A DNA stretch of 64,000 nucleotides from Dactylis glomerata (lineage: Eukaryota > Streptophyta > Magnoliopsida > Poales > Poaceae): contig QXEO01000237.1 in NCBI GenBank assembly GCA_007115705.1, positions 4,199,632 through 4,263,631 on the forward strand, given 5' to 3'. The number at the start of each line of letters is the position of its first letter. Positions within the stretch are counted from its first letter, which is position 1. Below are positions 54,196 to 64,000 of the stretch, in pieces. The position numbers were made by a program, and so were the translations under genes. The notes beneath the pieces are model-generated. The model had not been told where the DNA came from and searched no databases. It worked only from the letters and a program-made list of their open reading frames with translations.

Positions 54196-57100
54196 ATGGC
54201 ATCTTCAAGCATGACGGGTACCTCGGCCTCGGAGGAAGATAACTCGGCCCGGGCCCAAGGACGCTCCGGCTGGGAGGGGTCGGAGGTCACTCCGGCCGAC
54301 ATATCCTGGGTCACCTCCACCAGGAGAGTGCCGGAGGGCGTGGCATGCCGGCTACCGGCGGGAGAGACTACGCCGGCACCCGAACCCGGCGAACGCGTCG
54401 TCTTCATCGCCCACTTCAAGCGGGGTTTCGGCCTGCCGGTGTCGGACTTCTTCCGGGACATCCTCGACACCTACGATCTACAACCTCATCATATCCCGGC
54501 CAATGCCGTGATGATCCTCTCCGCCTTCGCTGCTTTTTGCGAAGGCTATGCCGGCATAGAGCCCCTATCTCAAGGCTGGGCGAAGTACTTTCAGCTCCGG
54601 AAACAAGTCGTCCAGGAGCCGCCCCGGAGCAAGGACGACCCGCCGGAGACGGCCCAGGAAAAGAAGGACCGCCCCATGACCCTCTGTGGCGCGGCCACCA
54701 TCATGTCCCGGAAGGGCTCGGACTTCCCCAAGGTGGAGCTCCTTGAGTCTTGCAAGAAGTGGCAGAAAAGCTTCTTCTACGTCAAGAACACCACCGACGA
54801 GGATCTGCTCAACCTGCCGCCATTTGTGGACGAGCCACCTTTGGCCATGAAGAATTGGACTTACAACCTGAAAAACTCAGTGATGCCGGTGAACGCGCTT
54901 CACCGGGTTAAGGGCGAGCTCCGGGATGCCGGCCTTACCCCCCAAGATCTGGTGGCGTGCTATATCAGCCGGCGCGTCTCCCCTCTGCAGCGCCGGTCAC
55001 ATAAGATCTGCCAGATGAGCGGGCCCATGGACCCCACCCGGCATTCCACACATGAGCTGACTCCGGCCGACATTCTGCGGCGGATCAAGGACGTCTGCAA
55101 GTCCTCTCAGGCCACTTTTGCCTGGGGGCTAGAACCATATAGCCAGGATAGGCCCGCCCCAACGGTAAACCCTCTTTGTCCGATATATAAACTCTATGCC
55201 CGGCACATAGATACCTAAGCCGACACATGTCTATTTACCGACACATATCCTACTTGGCCCGAGATATTGCTACTTGCCGCCATATTACCTTGTTTGATCA
55301 CTTGACTTTGCTTTTATACAGAAATTCAGCTTCCAAGCCATGGAGAACTCCCGGATCAAGATCGCGGCAGACCGCACTGTTGCGGATGTTGAAGATCCGG
55401 ATCACTGGGACAAGTTACCCCGGAACACCCGTGCTACGGCTGCCGCGGGTAAGGCCTCTTCATCCCGGCATTATACTCAAGACCGGAGTGAGATTGATTC
55501 TGACGAGGAGATCCTGCTGTACTATGACCCGATGCCACTTGCATATGTCTTTCCAGAAACACCTATTGCTTATGAGTTTCCAATGCCGTCCTCAGCTATC
55601 CCGGACGATATGGTTGTCGATGCCGCCCCTGTGAACCAGGGACCTCCTTCCACCGGCGGACGTGCCGGCCGGAAGCGAGGGGTGAAGCCCCAGCCCGACA
55701 CACCTCAGAAGCCGAAGAGGCAGAAGATCAGCGTGCCTATCCAGAAGAAACCGAGGCCTGTCGCCGCGGGGTAATTCTCCTTTCCTTGCATTTCCTCCGA
55801 CATATCTCCTGCTTGCATTATTGACTTGGCGTTTTTTCTCTTTCAGAGCTCCTCTTGCGCCGGAACAAGCTTCTGGCTCGAGTGGCGACCCGAAAGTTAC
55901 CAAGCCCGCGGCCACCGCTACCTCCGACATACCCTCTGCCAGTCATACGACTTCCCCGGCGCCGGCATTTTCGCCTGCGCCCGACAAGACCACCTCCCCG
56001 GCGAAGGACGATCCTCCGCCGGAACAAGACAACTCTCTCCCCGAAGTCCACATGGACTCGGGGGCTCAACAGGAACCATCGGCCTCTGATGTCCACATGG
56101 ACACAGAAGCCCACCAAGAAGCACCAGACTCCGGCGCGCCCACCAGCGACGCCGGCACAACTGAAGACGCCGGAGCAGACATCAAGGGTAAAGGCCCTTT
56201 AGTGCCGGAAGTCCGGACTATTCCGGATCCTGCTCCTGCTGGCCAAGATGCACCGGCCGCGCCGGAACAGCCCGCGCCCAAGACTCCTTTTGCTGAAAAG
56301 ACTCCTGCACCGGCCAAGACCACGGCGCCGGCCAAGACCTCTGCTCCGGCCAAGCCCGACACACTGAAGATTCAGCCGACCAAGTCCGGCACTCCATCCG
56401 CCGCCACTGCACCTTCCAAGGCAGCGCCCCGGACCAGCTCCGCCCTGGCCCTGCATCTTGGCAGGGCAGCAACCCGGCCTGGTTACCGGGCCAGCTTCTT
56501 CGACACACCAGAACTCGAGGGCATCGTCCCTCTTCTGACGAAAAGTGACCAGAGCCTCGGCTCTCTTAAGAAGCGCTGCGAGAAATGGAATGACGCCGAC
56601 TCCCTGGACACAGCTGAATCCAAGAAGAAGAAACAGGCCGAAGCTTCGGCCACCGGCGACCCAGCTGATATCCTGGCCGCGAAGCCCATTCCTATTGCCT
56701 GCGAACTTCTCAGTCTTCAGCAACGACTTCATCGCCTGGCCGATGCCACCAACGTAAGTCCTTTACATATAGATATCCCCAGTCCCCGAAAATGTCGGCT
56801 TTCCGGGATACGGACATCCGGGATTTTCCCAGACCTTTTGCACTTAGCTGCTTTTCCAATTAACTTTCCGACATATGAGCTCGATTCGAGCTTCAAATCC
56901 TAGTCACCGAGAGCCGGGATAGGTGCGCAGCACCTGTGCCGGATCTCCTACAACATAAATACTTCATATAATCTTCAACTGTACTGGCATGCTTTAGTTA
57001 TCTCATATCCCTTCAAATCCTAATACTTTTGCAGCACATGAATAACGCCCGTGCCGACATGTTCCATGACTTGGTGTGCGAGCATCGGAAGCTTTCCGAC

Positions 57101-58364
57101 GCACACAGCAAGCTCCAGCTGGAACTGTCCCAGAAAGGTAATTTCAGCCGACATACCTTGCCCCTTCTCAATAGACCTCTGGCCGGCACATCTTAATATG
57201 CCGACACATAATCTTTGTCCGACATTTCGCAGCTGGTGCCGAAGCCCAAGTCACCGAGCTTGCCAAGAGAGTGAAGGAGCTGACAGGTATGCCGGATCCC
57301 CTTAATCTTCAACTAATCCTTCTGTACTTCAAATCCTTTAATCTTTTCACTGTTTTCTTTCTTCAAATCCTTGTTTTGACTTCCAATCTTTTCAGACGAG
57401 AAAGCTGCACTGGAGGCACGCCACCAGGCTTGTGTGTCCTCAGTGGATGTAGCCAAGCAACTGGACGACCGGGATGCCGGTCACAAGGCCGAGGTTGAGC
57501 AGCTGAAGGGCCGGATCGCCGAGCTTCTGGAGGAGAAGGAGCAGAGGGAGGGCCAACTGAAGAAAACCCAGGACTTGCTCATTGCCTCCGAGGCTGATGC
57601 CTCCACTGCCCATGCCGAACTGTCCAGCCTGAAGGAGCAGGCGACCAGATGGGAGGTTACCGTCGCCCAGCTTAATGCCGACCTTGCCAGTAAGCTTCAA
57701 ATCCCTCTTCCTTATCCTGCCCGACATATCATACTCTTCCGACATATTCTCCTTTTGCTAACATCATCTACTTTTCTCAGACATGTTCCCCGCTTCCGTC
57801 GAAGACGTTGAGAGGGCTCTGCAGTTGGATCGAGAGAACCGGGGTGTTCCGGTTGACTCGGCCAACTGGGACATGTCGGAGCAGCTGCTGGCCCTTCAAT
57901 CCCGGAAGAACGCCATGACACTCTATACCGAAGAACTCCTCTATGGCGCCCAGGAGGCATTCTCTGCCCTCTGGCCGGGACAAAGGACTCCCACTGATCC
58001 TGTCGACCTCGGCAACGACTTGCAGCTCGCCAAGGTTCGCCTCCGGGAATGGCGAGATTCCGGTGCGAGGGTAGGAGCTGATGAAGCTCTCAGCTACTTC
58101 CTCTCCTGGTATGAGAAAGCAGACCTGGAGACTTTGCGCACTGTGCGCGAAGGATCCATCTGGACCACGGATCCGGAACATATCCGCCGGCGCCGGGAGT
58201 TGGCCCACAGCTATGTGGACTATGCCGACACCGACGCCTTCGTCCGGGACATCCGCGAGCCGGAGAAGAAGGACGATGCCGGGGCATCTGCCGCTGCCGA
58301 GGGCTCCGACTCCAGCCAAGATGAAGATGAAGCTGAAGAGGCCAACACTGATGCCCCGGAATAG
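54196..58364 (+). CDS. Antisense gene of the Tat-type Gypsy (Transposase_28 / gypsy-type transposon domain), seven exons, intact
   Basis: Coding exons: 54196-55164, 55322-55770, 55847-56753, 57035-57137, 57233-57286, 57396-57689, 57781-58364. Every intron is GT-AG, phases agree, and the sum is 3360 bases: 1119 codons plus TAG. Exon 1 starts MASSSMTGTSASEEDNSA and holds the so-called putative gypsy-type transposon domain (FKRGFGLPVSDFFRDILDTY, AFCEGYAGIEPLSQGW). Exons 2-3 are basic, then Pro/Ala/Lys-rich and disordered. Exons 4-6 form a coiled coil (QLKGRIAELLEEKEQREGQL). Exon 7 has an ordered segment and an acidic tail ending EEANTDAPE. The family recurs antisense in grass Tat elements; its function is unknown and it is not a DDE transposase. 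It converges on the integrase end of pol. The intact frame contrasts with the two stops in pol. Confidence 0.85.
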
Positions 58365-59139
58365 GCATCTGCCCCGGGCGGAGGTGATGGCTCCATTCCA
58401 TCCGCTGGATCCGGCACTCCTGAGGCCGACATTTCCACCGCTACAGCTCCTCCAGCCGGCGGCGCTGCTTCTGCCGCTGCTCCTTGACTTTGCAGCACAA
58501 AAACTTTTAAGTTTTATCAGATCCCCGGTATGCCGGGTGCAGTTGTAAGATATACGTTTAATTTCCTTTGGTTTGCTACCTGAACAAGTTTTATCTCGGT
58601 TTGCTTGTTATTAACGCCGGATCATCTTTGGCTAAGTCACCGAGTTTGTTTTCCTGTTTCCCCAACTTCACAACCTTGGCTACTTGTCTACCTTATTTGG
58701 CTTTCGACATATGAGTCTCAAGGTTGCTTCATTGAACATACAGTACTTTAACTTTGAAACTTAGACTTCAAATCATCCGACACCTCAAATTTTAACTTTA
58801 GTTTTAACAAAAATGTCGGTTCGCTTGCTTTACACTTCCTTAGTCGTTTTCCATGTGTAGACAATCTCCGGCATCTACTCTTGCTAGCCATGAAGCCGGG
58901 TTTCGGACAGCAGCTAAGTCGAAGAGTGGCCTTTGGTGCCGACACATTACCAGGCCGACATAGGAAACATTCGAATCAAGCCAGCCGGCATATAACAAAG
59001 AACTGTAAATAAACAACAAATATACCTCGGAGCTAGTTACCTGGCTTCTTCGGGATGCCGGCATTTCATTCATTAGTCTTGTGCCGGCACAACACGCCGG
59101 CATACAAAGGAAAATATGGAAATACATACATTGTGTTGC
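58365..59139. other. Convergent gap between antisense gene and integrase
   Basis: About 0.8 kb shared by the 3' ends of two opposed transcripts. AATAAA near 59009 (plus) could end the antisense transcript. No ORF with recognisable content was seen. Confidence 0.5.
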
Positions 59140-60891
59140 TCAGGAGTAAAAGGGACGGAGTAGAGCTATGTTCCATGGCCTCTTGGTTTCTTCTCCGGAC
59201 CTGTCCGCCTTATCCTTCTTGGGGTCCTGCGCATCTATAAGATAGTAGGCATCATTGTGCAGTGCCCTGCTCACGATGAATGGCCCCTCCCACGGAGGTG
59301 TTAACTTATGCCGGCCCTCTGTTCCTTGCTTTAGCCGGAGTACTAGATCTCCCTCTTGGAATCTCCTTGGATTTACCTTCTGCGCATGATAGCGTCTGAG
59401 GTTTTGCTGATACACTGCTGTTCTTGACAGAGTTATTTCTCTTGCTTCCTCTAGCAAATCAACATCATTTTCCCTGGCCTCTTTAGCCTCTTCCTCAGTA
59501 TATAGCACCACTCTTGGTGCATCGTGTATTACATCTGTTGGAAGCACAGCTTCTGCTCCATACACCAGGAAAAATGGTGTGTAGCCTGTTGACCTATTTG
59601 GAGTTGTCCTCAAACTCCAAAGCACTGCTGGCAACTCATCTAGCCAACATCCCAGAGTTTTCTCTAGTGGCTCTATCAGCCGGGGCTTTATGCCGGATAA
59701 CACTAGCCCATTTGATCTCTCTACTTGGCCATTGGTACAAGGGTGAGCAACCGACGCAATGTCCAGCCGGATTCCCACTTCCTCACAAAATCTAGCAAAT
59801 GGCCCTTGGGCAAAGTTCGACCCATTGTCAGTGATGATGCCATGGGGAACACCATATCTCAAGATTATATCTTTCAAGAATTTCACTGCTGTCTGACCAT
59901 CACACTTGCTTATGGGTTTTACTTCAATCCATTTGGTGAACTTGTCCACCATGACCAGAATATGGGTCATCTTTCCTCTGGCCGGCTTAAAAGCCCCGAC
60001 CATATCCAAGCCCCATACAGCAAAGGGCCAGGTTATAGGGATTGTCTTCAGAGCAGATGCCGGCTGATGAATCTGATGGGCATATCTTTGACACCCATTG
60101 CATTTCCGGACCAAATCTTCTGCCTCTTGCAATGCCGTCGGCCAATAAAACCCGTGCTGGAATACCTTTGCCACCAATGCCCTGGACGAAGCATGGTGAC
60201 CACACTCCCCCTGATGAATTTCCCGGAGCATCTCCAGACCTTCTGCAGGTTCGACACATCTCTGCAATACCCCGGTGGCACTTCTCTTATATATTTCCTT
60301 GTTGATGATGGTATACGCTTTGGATCTCCTTATAACCTGGCGTGCCTCGACTTCATCTGCCGGCACTTGACCATCTACCAAGAAATTCATAATAGGACGT
60401 GCCCATGAGGGCACTTCCCTGACAGTGAACATTGCCTGATCTATCTCCATCATTTCGACCGATACAGAATCGATCTCCATGGGCTGCGAAGTCCCCAAGA
60501 CTGAAGGATCAGTCCCCGGGTATGCCGGAGCAGTCCCCGGGTATACCGGCACAACCTCCTGGCATATCTTACCCTTGCCTTTATCTCTCCTCCGGAACAC
60601 AGCGCTTACAGCATATGCCGGCCCAGTCCCCGGGACTGTGGGAACAGTCCCCGGGTTATCTGAACTGGCCCCGACATCTACTTCCATCGGGATTGCCTCA
60701 TCTGGACTTGGCGGGACATAAATGGACGATGACTCCGGAGAGGGCTTGATTGAGGGCTTCCTCAGATGCTCCAGCGAAATGCCGGGCAGAATTGAATCTC
60801 TGGAAGAGCCCAGCTTGGACAATGCATCGGCTGCATCGTTCTGAGCCCGAAGAACATGCCGGAACTCACAACCTTCAAAGTAACCACTTAA
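59140..60891 (-). pseudogene. Integrase part of the Tat-type gag-pol
   Basis: The frame is open from the TAG at 60894-60892 down to 59140 and in the same frame as the RT segment upstream. It includes the end of the second RNase H (NDAADALSKLG), a Pro-rich linker, then integrase. The HHCC zinc site (GECGHH ... CNGCQRY) precedes the catalytic core: D in AVWGLDMVGAF, D in GIITDNGSNF, E in NGQVERSNG. The C-terminal segment (KVNPRRFQEGDLVLR, LTPPWEGPFIV) is the usual Gypsy GPY/F-type region. It would insert cDNA into the genome. All three acidic residues are present; the upstream stop prevents normal translation. Confidence 0.85.
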
Positions 60892-62625
60892 CTACTGCAC
60901 CAGGAAACGGTAGGATGCCATGTTAGCATCATGCGCGTCCCATATGCCGGAACATTGCTGAATCACCAAGTCAGAATCACCGAAACACATAATCCGGCGA
61001 ATTCCTATGTCCTTAGACACCTTCAGGCCATGCACAAGTGCCTCATATTCCGCCACATTATTTGATGCTGCAAAGTGAATCTGCAGGACATATCTCAATT
61101 GGTCATTCTTTGGTGAACTGAGAACTATGCCGGCACCCAAGCCATGGATTGTCTTGGATCCATCGAAATGCATCCTCCAATAGTTTGCATCTGGCAATGG
61201 GGGCTCATACTGTATCTCGGCCCAGTCAATAAAGAAATCAGCCAACACCTGGGACTTGATTGTATCCCTCTTGTCATACTGTGGTGTATATGGCGACAAC
61301 TCTATTGCCCACTTGGCAATTCTGCCACTGGCATCTTTTTTACTTATGATCTCCGAGATAGGGGCCTCGGCCACTACCCGGATTGGATGCTCTTGGAAGT
61401 AATGCTTGAGCTTCTTGGCCGCCATATATATACCATAAGTTATCTTCTGATAGTGGGGGTAGTTTTGCTTTGAGGTGGAGAGGACTTCACTCAGATAATA
61501 TACCGGCCGCTGCACGGTTTTGCCTCCTTCCTCTCGCTCTACTACCACCACAGTGCTGACAACCCTGTTGGTTGCCGCTATATAGAGCAACATTGGCTCC
61601 CGGGGCATTGGAGATACCAACACCGACGCTGACGATAACATCTGCTTCAACTCCTTAAAAGCTGCATCTGCTTGCGTTGTCCAGACAAATGTGTCGGACT
61701 TCTTCATCAGCTGATATAATGGCAAAGCTTTCTCTCCAAGCCGGCTTATGAAACGGCTCAGGGATGCAAGGCACCCAGTGAACTTCTGTACTTCCCTCAG
61801 ATCTGTCGGCGGCTTCATCCTTTCTATGGCACGAATCTTGCCGGGATTTACCTCGATACCCCGGCTGGAGACAAGGAAGCCGAGCAACTTGCCCGTCGGC
61901 ACACCGAAGGTACATTTAGCCGGATTCAACTTAATCCGGAATCTCCTCAGGTTCCCAAAGGTTTCCCGGAGGTCATCTATGAGAGTCTTGCTCTCCTTGG
62001 TTTTTATGACGATATCGTCGACATATACCTGCACATTTTTATCTATTTGATCATGCAAACATTTCTGCATACATCTCTGGTAAGTTGCGCCGGCATTTCT
62101 CAAACCGAACGGCATAGTGAGATAGCAATAAGCCCCGTACGGGGTAATAAAGGATGTCTTTATTTGATCCGGCTCATACAAGGGGATCTGGTGGAAACCA
62201 GAATAAGCATCTACAAATGATAACAGTTCACACCCTGCTGTGGAATCGATCACTTGATCGATTCGAGGGAGCGGGAATGGATCTTTAGGGCATGCCTTAT
62301 TCAAGTTGGTGTAATCAACACACATCCGCCATACTTTCACTATGGCGGGCTCATCCTTTTTCTTTTCCACCAAAACCGGATTAGACACCCAGTCCGGATG
62401 AAGCACTTCTTTGATAAAGCCGGAGGCTAAGAGCCTGGCCACTTCCTCCCATATGGCTTTCCTTCTATCGCCGGCATTCCGCCGGAGCGGCTGCTTTACC
62501 GGCTTAGCATCCGGTCGCACATGCAATGCGTGCTCAGCCAGCTCCCTCGGCACACCTTGCAAGTCTGAAGTAGACCATGCAAAGATATCCCGATTCTCAC
62601 GGAGGAAGCTGATGAGCTCGCTTTC
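60892..62625 (-). pseudogene. Reverse transcriptase and RNase H part of the Tat-type gag-pol
   Basis: One frame between two in-frame TAG stops (62628-62626 and 60894-60892). RT motifs in order: WRMCVDYTNLNKACPKDPFP, LSFVDAYSGFHQI, TMPFGLRNAGATYQR and the catalytic YVDD box (VQVYVDDIVIK). The connected gypsy RNase H region follows (LLYIAATNRVVSTVVVV, RPVYYLSEVL). A second, archaeal-type RNase H comes after it (MHFDGSKTIHGLGAGIVL, NNVAEYEALVHGL). The dual RNase H arrangement is diagnostic for the Tat lineage. It would copy element RNA in the cytoplasm. Key residues are intact, so the stops are probably recent. Confidence 0.88.
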
Positions 62626-64000
62626 CTATTTGGGATCCAAACTTGTCCCAACCAGGGCATGACGCTCCGGGAAAGCTTCATCCAGAGGCACCTTTTTTAC
62701 CTCCTTGCCTGCTTGAAAAGTAGCACTGCCACCGGGATTTGCCATGCCCGGCATAGATTTGCCGGCCACGACCGTTTCAGCAATCTCCACTGCTCGCTTG
62801 AGCCTCTTCTTTTCCTCTACAATGATTAGAGTCTCGGCCAGATTAGATCCGGCGGTTGCGCATGCCATCGAGCGCTTGTAATCACCAATGATGGTGATCA
62901 CTCCCTTGGGCCCCGGGATTTTCATCTTCAGATACGCAACATGCGTGGAGGCCATGAATTTTGACAGTGCCGGCCTACCCAGCAAAGCATGGTAGGGGCT
63001 TTCCAAATCAACCACCTCGAACATGAGATTTTCCACCCTGCAGTTATCCCGGCTGCCAAACATGACATCCATCCGGATCTTGCCCATCGGCGCACACGAA
63101 AGTCCCGGCACAATGCCGTGGAATGTGGTCTTGCTTGGCTCCAGCATATTCTCCTTGATGCCCAGCTTCTGCATCGTATCTCGGTACATGATGTTGATGC
63201 TGCTACCATTGTCAATGAGGACCTTGCTGAACCTTACGTTATTAGCCGGCCCGACAAATGTCGGATCCATCACCAGAGCATACCCGCCGGGGTTTGGCAT
63301 GATCCTGGGATGATCTGCCCTGTCCCAGCCAATGGCCTGGTCAGACCAGTACATTAGCTTCGGTACTGCCGACATAACGGCATTTACCTCCATACACCGC
63401 CGGTACAAGCTCTGCTTGTCTGTTCTTTCGGTCTCAAAGACCATGTAGCTCTGATCATGCTCCTTGTACTCATTTCGGCCCGCTGCTGGGCCCCCGGCAT
63501 AGTACTCCGGGTTATGGTCTACCTGATTTACGCCGGCACCTCCGGCATTGTCCTGATTCCCGGGATTAGCCGGCCTGGGCGGGACTGCAATTGTATTGGC
63601 ACCTGTCAACGGCGATGGGGCTGCCGGGACAGGTGGTCTAGCCGGTCCCCAAGGACCTGCACGACCTGCCAATATGTCGTCCAGCCACGAACAGTTTCTG
63701 GTCAAATGATTCGCCGGCTTACCCGGCTGGAATGTGTGAAACACACAAGGTTTGTCCATGGCCAAACCTACTGTATACTTCGGATATTGCTTCTTCTGGC
63801 CGGCACTTCCGCCGGCATTCTTGTTGGTCCAGACATTCTTCTTCTGGAACGGCTGCGCTTGCTGCCGCGGCTGCTGCTGAGGCTGCTGATAGCCCTCATA
63901 TCTCGGACGCTGGCTACTGCCGGCGCCCCCTTGCTCTTCCTCCACAGCTGCTACTTGTGCTGTTCCGTACCGGTGATCCGGCCTTTCATCTCTTCTCTTG
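62626..64000 (-). pseudogene. Gag C-terminus and aspartic protease of the Tat-type Gypsy, partial
   Basis: The frame is open from the window edge to TAG at 62628-62626, so the true start lies outside. The N-terminal visible part is Gln/Gly/Pro-rich. A gag-end region carries HTFQPGKPANHLTRNCSWL, a degenerate zinc-knuckle-like pattern. The protease has VLIDNGSSINIMY as its active site (DNGS, an Asn where Gly/Thr/Ser is common) and YHALLGRPALSKF as the partner motif, the usual Gypsy layout. Downstream in the same frame comes RT. The next codons after the stop continue the same protein type, so the stop is a mutation. Confidence 0.82.

Larger units (their letters stand above)
52212..64000 (-). 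mobile_element. Tat-type Gypsy retrotransposon with antisense gene, extends past the window
   Basis: From right to left: gag (partial), protease, RT, gypsy RNase H plus a second RNase H, integrase, a convergent antisense gene, PPT and 3' LTR. RT before integrase defines Gypsy. A dual RNase H and an antisense ORF between integrase and 3' LTR are known for the Tat lineage in grasses. The 5' LTR lies beyond 64000. It inserted into the LTR at 51953-52211; GGTAT (52207-52211) is the candidate target copy. Confidence 0.88.

Overview
The window looks like nuclear DNA from a large-genome grass, most likely the wheat/barley tribe (Triticeae). This is inferred from one intron-containing gene of a plant-specific family in a sea of nested transposons: CACTA ends with GGGACC-type subterminal repeats, Gypsy elements primed by tRNA-Asp, a Tat-type Gypsy with an antisense gene, an L1-type LINE, Helitrons and a satellite-like tandem array. 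I see no rRNA, tRNA, CRISPR or organelle sequence. Family calls come from recognised motifs only; no database was searched.

Layout. 1-817: right end of a CACTA transposon. 2430-3185 (minus): the only convincing host gene, a three-exon DUF4228/PADRE gene of 192 codons. 4494-15037: a small Harbinger-like element carrying a decayed AP2/ERF-type gene. It was split by a 9.4-kb Athila-type Gypsy retrotransposon (4630-14041; two LTRs, PBS, PPT, perfect 5-bp target duplication) that keeps gag, a broken protease and an ATHILA ORF but has no recognisable reverse transcriptase or integrase. 15038-22710: mostly noncoding, with a probable MITE, a Helitron end, a 204-bp duplication and a LINE remnant.

22711-41697 is a nest readable from the sequence itself. 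Two copies of the same LINE-derived repeat are present. Copy A is split into 22711-23400 and 39428-39625; copy B is contiguous at 40731-41697. Copy B supplies the empty site for a ~16-kb minus-strand Helitron (23401-39427; 5' TC, 3' CTAG, inserted between A and T). Inside that Helitron lie a nearly complete 7.4-kb LINE (ORF1 1181 aa; ORF2 open except for one stop) and a second Helitron (about 35434-38454). In turn, copy A gives the empty site for a third Helitron end at 40730.

41698-47990 holds transposon-borne gene debris: a duplicated PB1-like protein fragment, an orphan first exon, a small ORF split by a solo LTR (44841-46537, perfect target duplication) and a B3-domain pseudogene. 47990-51952 is a ~665-bp tandem array of about six units. 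An LTR retrotransposon invaded it (LTR fragment 51953-52211) and was itself invaded by a Tat-type Gypsy on the minus strand (52212 to beyond 64000). That element has a 3' LTR, PPT, gag-protease-RT-RNase H-integrase in one frame with two TAG stops, and on the opposite strand a seven-exon gene whose exons join into an uninterrupted frame of 1119 codons plus stop.

The genes do not form a pathway. The picture is layered transposition, in which elements have picked up host DNA-binding domains (AP2, B3) and exon pieces. The most unusual points are the internally proven Helitron insertion, the intact spliced antisense gene, and the transcription-factor-domain pseudogenes inside transposon-like sequence.
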